Position numbers and translations under genes: made by a program
Notes under the pieces: model-generated
The model's database searches: none
Told to the model about the DNA's origin: nothing
What the model saw: the letters and a program-made list of their open reading frames with translations, nothing else
Assembly (NCBI GenBank): GCA_963576735.1
Contig: OY755175.1
Coordinates: 12,726,401-12,790,400 of the forward strand
Length of the DNA: 64,000 nucleotides
Reading direction: 5' to 3'
From: Bedellia somnulentella
Taxonomy: Eukaryota > Arthropoda > Insecta > Lepidoptera > Bedelliidae
Shown: positions 52,872 through 62,845 of the stretch, in pieces
How positions within the stretch are numbered: position 1 is the first letter of the stretch
Layout: the number at the start of each line of letters is the position of its first letter

Positions 52872-55800
52872 TATTATTATTATTGGGAATACTTTTAGTT
52901 CCTCGCCTCTCCCATGGCCGGAACAGAAAATTATTTTTTTTAATGGGAGAGGCGGTACTCCCCGACAAGAGCACAGTCGGTCGGGGTCAGGGAGTCGGGT
53001 TCAAGAACCGACGGACGATCCGAGCCGTATCGAGCAGCACCGCTTTCTGCATTTGTGCTGGAACCAACGCGCCACAGAAATCCAACCGCCTCAAGTTGGT
53101 CGCGAGGCTGGTTGGAATTAACCCGTTCGCGGACAAAACAATAGGGATTATTTCTGTCGAAGTCACACCCCACTTGTCGGTGATCTCGTGAGCCAGATCG
53201 AGATATTTCCGACGCTTCTCGGTGTCGGCTTTCACGAGACCCTCGTCATGAGGGATAGTGACATCCACAAGAAATACCCTCGACTGCGACCGATCCCATA
53301 CCACGATATCAGGTTTATTCGCTAGAATAGTCCTGTCCGTGATAACAGATCGGTCCCAATAGATTTTGGCACGGTCGTTTTCTAGGATTGGCTCCGGCAG
53401 ATACTTGTAATACGGCAGCCTCTGTTGCAAGAGTCCGTATTTTAGAGCGAGCTCCTGATGCAGGATTTTGGCTGCTTGGTTGTGTCCGTGCAAGTACTCA
53501 GTATTAGCAAGAGCCGAACAACCGGAAATAACATGCCTAAGTGACTCTCCGGGACGGCCACATGCTCGACAAACGTCTGTGGTACCGTCCTTTAGGATGT
53601 ACTTCCGATAGTTCCGCGTCTTGATAACCTGGTCTTGTATTGCACAGACAAAACCTTCGGTTTCCCCAAAGAGGTCCCCGAAACGCAGCCAATGCAGGGA
53701 GGCTTTACGGTCCACGAAAGGTTCGTGCAGTACCTTGTAAAACCTCCCGTGCAGCTCCTTCTCTTTCCATACGGACTCCCGATCAGAGGTGCTAAATACC
53801 TCCGGGGTTCGCCAATCCTTTGAGGCCAACGATAAGGGAGTCAGTTCTTTATCACTAGCGACCACCTCCCCCCGAATACTATCATCCGTCATCGTCAAAA
53901 AATAGTTTCTGAGGTTGCATACCTCGCGGTTGTGCATGGTTTTGGCACTCAAGAGGCCTCGACCACCACACTTCCGCGGGATGTACAATCTCATAACCGA
54001 CGCCCTCGGATGATGCATTCGATGAGAGGTCATCATCGTGCGGACTCGTCTGTCCCGAGCGTCGAGTTCGGTCTGAGTCCATCTGAGCACGCCAAATGTG
54101 TACATCAGTACAGGCATGACCCAGGAGTTAATGGCTCGGATCTTATTAACGCCTGACAAGTAGCTATTAAGCACACTTTTCAGGCGTTCATAAAACTCCT
54201 CGCAAACACCCTGTTTCACGTCTGCCACCTTCACACCGATGGTTTGTGACATGCCCAGATACCGGTATGTTTCAGCCTCGGAGAGTGCCCTCAAATGATT
54301 GGTGCCGACATCGACACCATCAGAGTGTACGACATGCCCCTTCTCGACATGAATGACCGCACACTTATCGACCCCGAGCTCCATCTTGGCGGAACCACTG
54401 AAATCATTAGTGATCGTCAGTAGCTCCGCCAATCTGTCAGCCGTGGGGGCGTAAAGCTTCAGGTCATCCATGTAAAGGAGATGAGGCAAGCGTGGTCCGC
54501 CTCTCCGAAACTGAAAGCCTGTCCCCGAATTCTCCAAGAGGGTACTTAGAGGATTCAGGGCCAAGCAAAACCAAACTGGACTCAGACAATCGCCCTGGAA
54601 AATCCCTCGCCTTATATCAATTTGGTCATCCGCGTCCGTCATCCGCTGACCGTCTAAACTCAGGATCGTTCTCCAGCACCCCATACACTGCCCGAGGAAG
54701 TGTCGAACTGCACTATCAATTTTGTACAGCTCGAGGACCCTCATGAGCCATGAATGAGGTACCGAATCGAACGCCTTCCTGTAGTCTATCCAGCCAGCGG
54801 AAAAGTTCCGACGGTTGCGTTTGACCAGTTGGCCTACGACCGCATCGATGAGGAGCAGCTCCTTGCTACCGCGACTACCGCCCCTACATCCGTTCTGAGC
54901 TCCAGATATCACATTGTTATCAACAATGTGTTGAGTAATCTTGGAGCTCAGAACGGATGTCAAGGTCTTGTAAATTGTACAAAGACAAGTAATGGGGCGG
55001 TATTGTGATTGATCCACGGTAGCATCGCTCTTTGGAGCTAAATGAGTGACCCCAGTAGTTAAGAAGTTCGGGAGCGTCCCACTCTCGAGGGCGCTTTGGA
55101 ACTGACGGGCGAGAGTAGCGTGACAGCGCGTGAACCCCTTCCACCAGTAATGGTGCAATCCGTCCGGCCCCGGACTTTTCCAGTTCGGAGCCTTACGGAT
55201 CGCAGCCACCACATCCTCCTCGGATATGTTGACGGGGTTCATGGGCGCTATGGGTTCGCACGCTCCCTCGACCGCCTCGAACCATCGGCCCTCTTCGTGA
55301 TCAACGGGCAGCGACCAAAGCCTACGCCAAAAGGCAATTACATCAGCTTTTTCCGGTCGCTCACCTGTCGAAACCACATCTGGACGCTCCAAAGTTCTGT
55401 AGAACTTCTTCTGATCACTCATGAAGAGACGATTCTGTTGGTACCTCTTTACCCTTTCAGAATATCGCCTAATTCGCTTACCCCAAGCAGCGATCTTCTG
55501 CTTCAGATCATCGATGCGCTCCACCAGTCTACAGGCAAACTCCGGTGAGTTGTCAAAGACATTCTCACCAGGGAATGCCTCCCTGACGAAGCGCACCACC
55601 CTCGGCCTATTGTTGCCTGATCTGAAGCTGGTCAGTTTGCCGATGAGGACCCTGGCCTTTGTGATACGGCTTTCAATCCGCCTCATCCAGGCTGGTCTAG
55701 TTCTAGTCCTGGGACTAGTACTGCCAGCCTGGCGGGAGCCACCAGCTCTTGTTGGCAGCATCCTGACGCCGACAATTTGACAAACTGTCATTGCGGCGCC

Positions 55801-56535
55801 AAAGAGAATTGAATCCGTATCCCAAAGGTCCATGCTGCTCTCTAAAAATGAGGGCAGCATGTTATTGACGGCCTCAACGACATCCCGAACCTTGATGCTG
55901 AGAGGAACTCGGGGCAGCCTTGGCCTCCTTTCGAGAGGCACTTGGCGATATTCCAGGATCGTCTCTTCAAGTGCGCTCCTCACCAAATCCAAATCCAGGG
56001 AGACTGTTCCCCAATCGCTTTCCGCACCACCCACATCCGGCAGGTTAGCAATTGGCTCCCTCCATACTTCCCGTTCAGGGACTGGAGGGAGAACCTGCAA
56101 AGGTGGCTCTTCGTCTAGCGGGGGAACAGCCTCGCGTCGCAATTGTTCGAGTTCGGTAGTGCTAAAAAGTTCTGAGCGCTGTATGTACCGAACTCGATCC
56201 GCCAGGTTTTGTTCTGTGACGGTCAAATTGGGCTCTAGCCGCAGAAATTCGCGGTACATTGCTGCCCGATAACCCGTCCGTCCAGTTCTTGAACCCGAGG
56301 CCCTAATATAGGCCCGCATGGCATTCCTATTCATTTCGACCGTCCATGCCATGCGGCGCCTTGTTCCACCAGCGGCGGGCACCGACTGCTGGGACTGAGT
56401 TGCCCCAGTCCCAACCGATGCCAAGCCATCTGGTGGCTGAGGTGGTCGCGCAGACCGACCAGGTGGTCGGGCCGGTCTGCGACGGCTGGGGGACCGCATG
56501 CTGCCACGTCCAGCCCCAGCTCCAGACGTGCACCT
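52872..56535 (-). mobile_element. Dong/R4-like LINE, near full length, in (TAA)n
   Basis: About 3.66 kb, a single-ORF LINE with RT, a CCHC knuckle and a restriction-like endonuclease. Plus-strand TTATTATTATTATT borders its 3' end (52870-52884) and TATTATTATTATTATA its 5' end (56532-56547), so in element orientation it lies in TAA repeats. Dong of Bombyx is known to insert in TAA repeats. The 5' UTR is only ~35 bp and the 3' UTR ~110 bp. Confidence 0.8.
52987..56499 (-). CDS. Dong/R4-like LINE polyprotein (RT + RLE endonuclease)
   Basis: The frame could start at an ATG at 56586, but its first ~18 codons read through flanking DNA and an Asn run made by the TAA repeats, so I choose the ATG at 56499 (1170 residues). 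N-terminus: Arg/Pro-rich with no zinc finger seen, then a conserved-looking NRNAMRAYIRASG region. RT: SQYRPITCL, DYRKAFDSV near 568, RRGIFQGDCLSP, and YMDD near 674. Downstream: a C-x2-C-x8-H-x4-C knuckle (CRACGRPGESLRHVISGC) near 974-991, then the endonuclease signature KPDIVVWD and FLVDVTIP near 1062-1082 (PD followed by D). It would nick its target and prime reverse transcription there. No stop or frameshift was seen, so it may be active. Clade is by motif and target only. Confidence 0.85.
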   Translation of the reverse strand: MRSPSRRRPARPPGRSARPPQPPDGLASVGTGATQSQQSVPAAGGTRRRMAWTVEMNRNAMRAYIRASGSRTGRTGYRAAMYREFLRLEPNLTVTEQNLADRVRYIQRSELFSTTELEQLRREAVPPLDEEPPLQVLPPVPEREVWREPIANLPDVGGAESDWGTVSLDLDLVRSALEETILEYRQVPLERRPRLPRVPLSIKVRDVVEAVNNMLPSFLESSMDLWDTDSILFGAAMTVCQIVGVRMLPTRAGGSRQAGSTSPRTRTRPAWMRRIESRITKARVLIGKLTSFRSGNNRPRVVRFVREAFPGENVFDNSPEFACRLVERIDDLKQKIAAWGKRIRRYSERVKRYQQNRLFMSDQKKFYRTLERPDVVSTGERPEKADVIAFWRRLWSLPVDHEEGRWFEAVEGACEPIAPMNPVNISEEDVVAAIRKAPNWKSPGPDGLHHYWWKGFTRCHATLARQFQSALESGTLPNFLTTGVTHLAPKSDATVDQSQYRPITCLCTIYKTLTSVLSSKITQHIVDNNVISGAQNGCRGGSRGSKELLLIDAVVGQLVKRNRRNFSAGWIDYRKAFDSVPHSWLMRVLELYKIDSAVRHFLGQCMGCWRTILSLDGQRMTDADDQIDIRRGIFQGDCLSPVWFCLALNPLSTLLENSGTGFQFRRGGPRLPHLLYMDDLKLYAPTADRLAELLTITNDFSGSAKMELGVDKCAVIHVEKGHVVHSDGVDVGTNHLRALSEAETYRYLGMSQTIGVKVADVKQGVCEEFYERLKSVLNSYLSGVNKIRAINSWVMPVLMYTFGVLRWTQTELDARDRRVRTMMTSHRMHHPRASVMRLYIPRKCGGRGLLSAKTMHNREVCNLRNYFLTMTDDSIRGEVVASDKELTPLSLASKDWRTPEVFSTSDRESVWKEKELHGRFYKVLHEPFVDRKASLHWLRFGDLFGETEGFVCAIQDQVIKTRNYRKYILKDGTTDVCRACGRPGESLRHVISGCSALANTEYLHGHNQAAKILHQELALKYGLLQQRLPYYKYLPEPILENDRAKIYWDRSVITDRTILANKPDIVVWDRSQSRVFLVDVTIPHDEGLVKADTEKRRKYLDLAHEITDKWGVTSTEIIPIVLSANGLIPTSLATNLRRLDFCGALVPAQMQKAVLLDTARIVRRFLNPTP

Positions 56536-56547
56536 ATTATTATTATT

Positions 56548-57039
56548 ATATCTATCAATTAAAAAATAAAAAAAACCCTGACTCATTCACCGACTGACTC
56601 GTCAAAGTTACGTTTCGGTTTGGTTCAACAATAAATATAGGACCTGAGAGTTGAAATGCAACGTTTATATTCGTATTTTTATGATAACAAGAAGAATAAA
56701 ATGTTGTATTGTATTTTAAATTATGAAAGAAATCATAAAAATAAATAAAGTTTAAAAAAACTAGAAAACACGCTTAGTAGGCACTTATAACTAAAAAGTG
56801 AAAAATAAGTCATAAGCTGAACATGGTTAGTGGACGAAAATTTGACGTTCTGTGCCATATTGTTCGTCTATCAGGCAACCCACAGTTTTTCATATTAGCG
56901 CGGATTTTTAGTTGCCTCTTAATAATAACAATAATTGTAGTATGGTTTGGCCATACCAAGTCAGTTTTTTGACATACACAGGATAATGATCGAAACAAAA
57001 TAATATATTTTGCTTGACCTATGGAATTTTGTGCTCAGA
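56548..57039. other. Repeat-derived DNA
   Basis: 56755-56915 resembles 43310-43460 (AAACACGCTT, CACTTATAACTAAAAAGTGA, AAGCTGAACA). No gene. Confidence 0.4.
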
Positions 57040-57650
57040 GTCACTGAAAATGTAAAACAATGCTTACGATGAATCGTATAAAGCATTTAAAGCAGGTTGA
57101 GATGTGTTTGAAGATTTGCCTTACTCTGGCAGACCACCAACGTCTGCAACTAAAGTTAATGTCGTAAAAATTATGAAAAAAGTTACTGAAAATTATCTTT
57201 CAAATTTGCAAAAGATAGAATTGATTAGTATTATTAAAAAATGGGCATAAAACATGTTGCCGTTAGTCTGTAGCTTAAAATTTTTGTCCCAAAGCACCTG
57301 AATATTCCTGGAAAACTTAATCACAAGAGAAATCGAAGAGAGTGGTAAACGACAGAATTCCGACACAATATTCATGAAAAGCATTGTTACTGGTGATGAA
57401 ACGTGATTTTACGAATTTGGTAAGCAAACTAGTCCACCAGCTTCAGTGTTACGCCTTCAAACTGAAATGTAACTAAAAAAAACACGCTTTAGCCGATTAA
57501 AAGCCAAAGTCATGTTGACTGTTTGCACGATGGAAGAATACGTGAAACGTGAAGACGCTTTTGTAAAAGCAGGAAATTCTAGGTATAAAAGCAGTAGTTA
57601 CACTATACTATACAAGCATGGTTTCTAGCAGTAGTTACAACGAAATAAAA
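57040..57650 (+). pseudogene. mariner-family transposase fossil
   Basis: A decayed plus-strand coding stretch: KAFKAG, then FEDLPYSGRPPTSATK (the ED.P.SGRP.T linker), NHKRNRREW, a GDET-like TGDETxFYEF equivalent holding the first catalytic Asp (about 57391-57420), and RLKAKVMLTVCTMEEY. Many stops and frameshifts interrupt it. The C-terminal catalytic region is not recognisable. It is a different fossil from that at 33910-35700. Confidence 0.65.
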
Positions 57651-57660
57651 TCAGTGAAGC

Positions 57661-58369
57661 TAAAATAAAGAGTTATTAAGAAAGTAATAAGTATTAAGAC
57701 TTTTCTCACTTCTCATCTTTCATTAATTTACCTGCCGTGAATATATGAATAGATAAACTTTTAATATTACAAACAACCTGGTAATTAGAGAGATTATCTT
57801 GTTCAACATTGCTGTTCAGTTAAATAATAAAGTATACATCTGCTTTAGCTAACTTCATATTCACAAACTCATAAGAAAGTTGGAGCTGGGTCGAGCTCAC
57901 GTGAGTGATATCAAACTTTCCGAATTCTGGGACAGTGAAGTGACAAACCAGAAAATTGATGACATCCGGGACCCGAGTCACAAGACAGTGTAGTGAGTGT
58001 AAAGAACAGAATGAGGTTCTCAACAATCACTTTTGTTTGAATTATAACCATGGCATCACAGCAAAATAGCATCACGGAGGCAGAATTTATTTTACTCGAT
58101 TTCATAAAATACCTATCTCGCTCAGAGGGAATTATTATAAAATAGATTTTGTGTCCGATTTTTCGTAGTCAAACTTTTTAAACTATAAAGTAATCAAATT
58201 GCTTAACCAACCTTCTCATACGAGAAGCCAGGATGAACATCACTATTTTTATTTTATTAGTAATTGCTATTATTTTTATTCACATCAATATATATCTAGC
58301 GTTAGTTTTAATAAAAATAAATAACATACAGGAAAACATAGTGAGGAAAAACACATGGTTGAGATGTAC
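57661..58369. other. Unassigned DNA
   Basis: No gene seen. Overlapping minus frames at 57820-58105 do not resemble known proteins. Confidence 0.35.
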
Positions 58370-58561
58370 TAACTAATATGACAGTGGATTTGAACGATGC
58401 GGGGGTATGTCTGCCCCCTGTCATGACAATTCACTATCTAAGCAAAACATAATCGCATTGAACATCAGGTGATAAATATGTCACGTGATATTGAGAAGTA
58501 TTAAGTGCCTTAGTAGAAGCAGTATTAGTAAAGAAGTACCTCTAGCACACTCTAGGGGATA
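58370..58561 (+). mobile_element. tRNA-derived SINE, 3' half, diverged
   Basis: TATGTCTGCCCCCTGTCATG, AGCAAAACATAATCGCATTG, GATATTGAGAAGTATTAAGT and AGTACCTCTAGCACACTCTA correspond in order to the body of the elements at 28987-29355 and 36758-37130. The following ATAATAATAA run is the target of the truncated Dong-like copy. Confidence 0.6.
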
Positions 58562-58573
58562 TAATAATAATAA

Positions 58574-59880
58574 TAACGCCTTAGAAGTGTGCTTAATAGC
58601 TACTTGTTGGGCGTTAATAAAGTCCGAGCTATTAACTTCTGGGTCATGCGTGTATTGATGTACACATTTTGCGTGCTCAGATGGACTCAGACCGAACTCG
58701 ACGCTCTGGACAGACGAGTCCGAACGATGATAACCTCTCATCGTATGCATCATCCGAGGTCGTCGGTTATGAGATTGTATATCCCGCGGAAGTGTGGTGG
58801 TCGAGGCCTCTTGAGTGCCAAAACCATGCACAACCGCGAGGTATGCAACCTCAAAAACTATTTTTTGACGATGACGGATGATAGTATTCGGGGAGAGGTG
58901 GTCGCTAGTGATAAAGGAATGACTCCCTTAACGTTGGCCACACAGGATTTGCGAACCCCGGAGGTACTTAGCACCTCTGATCGGGAGTCCGTATGGAAAA
59001 AGAAGGTGCTGCACGGGAGGTTTAACAAGGTACTTCACGAACCTTTCGTGGACCGTAAAGCCTCCCTGCAATGGCTGCGTTTCGGGGACCTCTTTGGGGA
59101 AACCGAAGGTTTTGTCTGTGCAATACAAGACCAGGTTACCAAGACGCGGAACTATCGGAAATACATCCTAATGGACGGTACCACAGACGTTTGTCGAGTA
59201 TGTGGTCGTCCCGGAAAGTCACTTAGGCATGAATTTCCGGTTGTTCGGCTAACACTGAGTACTTGCACAGACACAACCAAGCAGCCAAAATCCTACATCA
59301 GGAGCTCGCTCTGAAATAGGGACTCTTGCAACAGAGGCTGCCGTATTACAAGTATCTACCGGAGCCGATCCTAGAAAACGACCGTGCCAAAATCTATTGG
59401 GACCGATCCGTTATCTCGGACAGGACTATTCTAGCAAATAAGCCTGATATCGTGGTATGGGATGGGTTGCAGTCGAGGGTGTTTCTAGTGGATGTCACTA
59501 TCCCCCATGACGAGGGTCTCGTGAAAGCCGAAACCGAGAAGCGTCTGAAGTATCTCGATCTGACTCACGAGATCACCGACACGTGGGGTGTGACCTCGAC
59601 AGAAATTATCCCAATTATTTTGTCCGCGAACGGGTTAATTCCAACCAGCCTCGCGACCAACTTGAGGCGGTTGGATTTCTGTGGCGTGTCGGTTCCAGCA
59701 CAAATGCAGAAAGCGGTGCTGCTCGATACGGCTCGGATCGTCCGTCGGTTCTTGAACCTGACTCCCTGACCCCGACCGACTGTGCTTTCGTCGGGGAGTA
59801 CCACCTCTCCCATTTAAAATTTTATATTTTCTGTTTCGGCCATGGTAGAGGCGAGAAACTAAAATGTTTTCCGAAATAAT
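58574..59880 (+). pseudogene. 5'-truncated, broken Dong/R4-like LINE
   Basis: Begins directly after (TAA)n at a point matching the full-length copy near 54184, within the thumb region after the RT. Coding runs from LNSYLLGVNKVRAINFWVM through NLKNYFLTMTDDSIRG to the CCHC knuckle. A one-base deletion near 59231 changes frame, 6 bp are lost near 59251, and TAC to TAG at 59317-59319 adds a stop. From 59326 the second frame gives the endonuclease KPDIVVWD and FLVDVTIP to the same LNLTP end. The 3' UTR matches and ends in AATAATAATAATAA. The copy is dead on arrival for lack of an RT. Confidence 0.85.
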
Positions 59881-59890
59881 AATAATAAAA

Positions 59891-60155
59891 GTATTTATTT
59901 GTCTCTTAAAATACAACAATACAAGGAAATAAAGTAAAAAAAAACAACAATGAAATCAAACAACAGACAAAAAGGTGCAAAGTTCGTTCTATCCACAACA
60001 AGCAGATAGCTTTGCTTTTCAGCTCTGACCTATATAGGGCATTTGGGATATAAGGCGTAAACGTTGATTGTTATTATAGCTTTTCTTCAAAAATTTGAAG
60101 CAAAATTAATTGAATAACATTTACTTGCGTTAAAACTAGAGATGAAAGGAAATTC
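59891..60155. other. Unassigned A+T-rich DNA
   Basis: Nothing recognised. Confidence 0.35.
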
Positions 60156-60266
60156 GTTAAACATTCGGTATTACCGAAGTTCGGCAGATTTACCGAAGTT
60201 CGTATTTGGCCGAATTTCAGTTACATTTGGCAGATTTAACCGAAGTTCGGCCGAAATTCGGTAGAT
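60156..60266. repeat. Cluster of CCGAA/TTCGG palindromic units
   Basis: ACCGAAGTTCGGCAGATTTA recurs, whole or in part, about four times in 110 bp, with ATTCGGTATTACCGAA at the left and CCGAAATTCGGTAG at the right. A short imperfect tandem array of a self-complementary word. Confidence 0.6.
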
Positions 60267-60410
60267 AATAAATATATAATAAAATGTACTGAAAATTAAA
60301 TACATAGTTGTGTGAGTCGAGTTGTGGTGTTAGTTTTAAATATAAAAAAACGCATTAATAAAATATTCAAAACATAAAGCAACTTAACATTATTGTTGTT
60401 ATATTAACAC

Positions 60411-60700
60411 TGCCTCCGTGGTCTCGCGGTTAAGCGCTTGGTTTCAAGTACGGAGGTCTCGGGTTCAATCCCCGGGGGGTGGTAAACTTACAAATTTAAT
60501 TTGTAAGATTCAACCCAGTTAGGAAGGATATTGCAGGCTTGAATCACCTGATTATCCGAAAATTAATATGATGCTATGCTTCGGGGGCACGTTACGCCGT
60601 CGCGTCGGTCCCAGCTACTATTACGGTAGTAGTCGTTAGTCGGCCAACCCAATTGGCCAGCGTGGTGGACTAAGGCAAAATCACTCTATATTGGCTAGGC
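60411..60700 (+). mobile_element. Second SINE family (tRNA-derived), best copy
   Basis: The head CCTCCGTGGTCTCGCGGTTA then AGCGC (A-box region) and GGTCTCGGGTTCAATCCCCG (B box) is clearly tRNA-like, but the acceptor ends do not pair, so it is not a tRNA gene. The body includes ATTAATATGATGCTATGCTT and ends CCAGCGTGGTGGACTAAGGC, AAAATCACTCTAT. Relatives at 39295 and 45135. Confidence 0.7.
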
Positions 60701-60762
60701 TCGGTACCCTTGGTGGGGACACATATTGGCTGTGAGGATATTATATATATATGTGGTATTTT

Positions 60763-60943
60763 TACCCACGGGTGTCGTACGGGCCGACTAAGGGTCAGGG
60801 GCGTTTTTAAGTGGTTTTTGCGCGATTGGGTTGGAGACCCATATACAAGGATACTTTATTTTTACCATCTTGTCCCCTATCGACTTCTAATTATGAATAA
60901 AAGTTTTGTAGCTCTGAAGTTCTGGCCGTGAGTATATGTATGT
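60763..60943 (+). mobile_element. TATG-tailed SINE, 5' truncated, diverged
   Basis: ACCCACGGGTGTCGTACGGG, GGTTGGAGACCCATATAC and CCGTGAGTATATGTATG in order. Confidence 0.65.
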
Positions 60944-61612
60944 TTATATTTGTATTGTATGTACTTCAAATCGCTCGATCAAAAACGAAATTTAACTTCT
61001 GCCGAAGTTCACAAATACAGTGCAAAGTTTTTTTCAGCGCCTTAATGCTGTGAGCAAAGCTTGTACTACAAACATATTTGGTATAACAATATTGTAGGCG
61101 TTTGAGTATTAACGTTGTATGCACGACATCTTGTCAACTGACTTGAAAAAAATAATAAGTTATTAATTCTATTGAATGTTTTTTTGTATGTTTATTGCAG
61201 GATTACACTGTCAACAGGCAATCAATATAGTTTTTTTCCAACAAAGATATTGTAAAATCATTTCCATGGTTATTTCAATCATAAGTCACTTGCTGAAGTG
61301 TATGGAAAATCCAGTCAATTATATTTTTCTGGTCACTTATTATCAAACTTCATCCACAAAAAATATTTGATAAATCTTGCAAATAAAACTGTATTGGCAA
61401 GGATAACTTCATGAATAAGTTCTTGGCTTGTGGCAACCGTACATTCCACAGCTTAGTGTGGATACCAGAGTGTAGCGGTCTAACGACTGGTTATCGACTT
61501 GTTCTGGTTTGAGTTCCCTGGTCTGAGTATCCAATGCATTTGAGACGAGCCCAGCACCAACCACGCTATATTTTATTATAAATTTGTTTCTCTGCACTTT
61601 CTATGTTTGAAT
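60944..61612. other. Unassigned DNA
   Basis: No gene. Around 61440-61560 a possible tRNA-like repeat (TGTAGCGGTCTAACGACTGG and GGTTTGAGTTCCCTGG) is visible. Confidence 0.3.
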
Positions 61613-61702
61613 TTTACATACATACATACTCACGCCATTATGTCCCATCAGGGTAGGCAGAGACTATTCATCGTCACTTTGTACGCTCCTGGCAAACCTC
61701 TC
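61613..61702 (-). pseudogene. LINE ORF2 C-terminus and tail fragment
   Basis: TACATACATACTCACGCCAT, GTAGGCAGAGACTATTCATC and TCCTGGCAAACCTCTCC are the reverse of the 48090-48170 LINE end. Confidence 0.6.
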
Positions 61703-62149
61703 CATCTTTTTTATTTATTTATTTATTAACATAGAAATAATATTTACAGACATGGCCTAATACGATAAATTCTCACATATTTTATTTTCTAATTACATTG
61801 TACATTCCTAGTATTTTAATTTCTACTTTCCTATTATCTACAAGTATAACTATAAACTTCATAACATAAATAGCGTAGTGTTGTTTTTGTGAAGTCAGTC
61901 AGTGAACAGTGGAGAATATCGATCTCCTAATCGACCTGGTTCATTGCGGCTATAGCCCGCGTGAGTTTTCTCGCAAAAGATTTGTCCGAGACGAAGGCAC
62001 TATGAGAAGCCGAGCACGCCGTCGTCGTCGGAACGTAGTATTTGGAACCTCAACGCTCAATATAGTATGTATAGTGGGATTCAAAATAAAATAATAAAAT
62101 AAAATAATTCCTCTTAGAATTTTAAATAAATACACCATAAGACTACTCG
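61703..62149 (-). other. Probable 3' region of a minus-strand LINE
   Basis: A TTTATTTATTTATT run at 61709-61726 suggests the tail of the LINE whose coding lies at 62150-62790. The stretch 61905-62095 ends AAAATAATAAAATAAAATAA on the plus strand and may be another small insertion. Confidence 0.35.
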
Positions 62150-62790
62150 ATCTCTTCTAACCTCCAACTAGACATACCCCACCATACCCAAAAAGAACAG
62201 AGTAGGGTACATCAACGGATAGTACGGGTACTCACCATAAAATTTAAAACACAAAAATCTTATAAATTTATTTTGAATTTTCTCCACCATGAGACAATAT
62301 TTTGTTTCGTGTGGAGCCTAGATGACTGCATTAAATTCTAACTTACTTCTCACTAAAGAAATATAAAGAGATTTTATTGTGACTACGAAAAGTTAGGTCC
62401 GCACTAATAGTGACCCCGAGGTCACTCACTTCCTGCACCCGCGGTAGCACTACTCGGTACTACGCGGTATGGAGCATGTTGCCTAGTTAGTGTAATAGTG
62501 ACACATTTACTTAGGTTCAGCATTAATTTATTTTCACGAGATCATCCTTCTACTGCTTCAATATCATTCTGCATTCGATGACAATCGTCGGGGGTTTCAA
62601 TTGGAAGCAGCAACTTCAGGTCATCGGCAAACATAAGACATATCGAGTGCTTAACTACCTTTGGGAGGTCATTCACGATGATAATAAACTCAAGGAGGCC
62701 CAAATTACTTCCCTGACTTATACCAAAATACGCAGGACACTCACAAGACTTATATCCAGCGTAGCCCACGTATTGGTAGCGGTTCAAGGA
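62150..62790 (-). pseudogene. LINE reverse transcriptase fossil (Jockey/CR1-like)
   Basis: On the minus strand, GISQGSNLGLLEF and CLMFADDLKLLLPI (RT motifs B and C, with the F-A-D-D active site) lie at 62787-62542. After decayed sequence with a microsatellite-like GTACTACC patch, the C-terminal region reads EKIQNKFIRFLCFKFYG and YPLMYPTLFFLGMVGY at about 62300-62165. Order and spacing are those of a Jockey/CR1-type LINE, with internal deletion, frameshifts and at least one stop. Confidence 0.65.
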
Positions 62791-62845
62791 TATGGATTAT
62801 CTTCGATACTACGGTTGAGCAAGCTTCCTTAACCTAACCTCACAT

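Noticed and set aside
56500..56586. Upstream ATG for the Dong-like protein at 56586
   Set aside because: Codons between 56586 and about 56535 lie in flanking DNA and in the TAA repeat (an Asn run), outside the element; the ATG at 56499 is the first inside it.
60411..60485. tRNA gene
   Set aside because: The B box is good, but the acceptor ends do not pair and a SINE body follows that recurs at 45135 and 39295.
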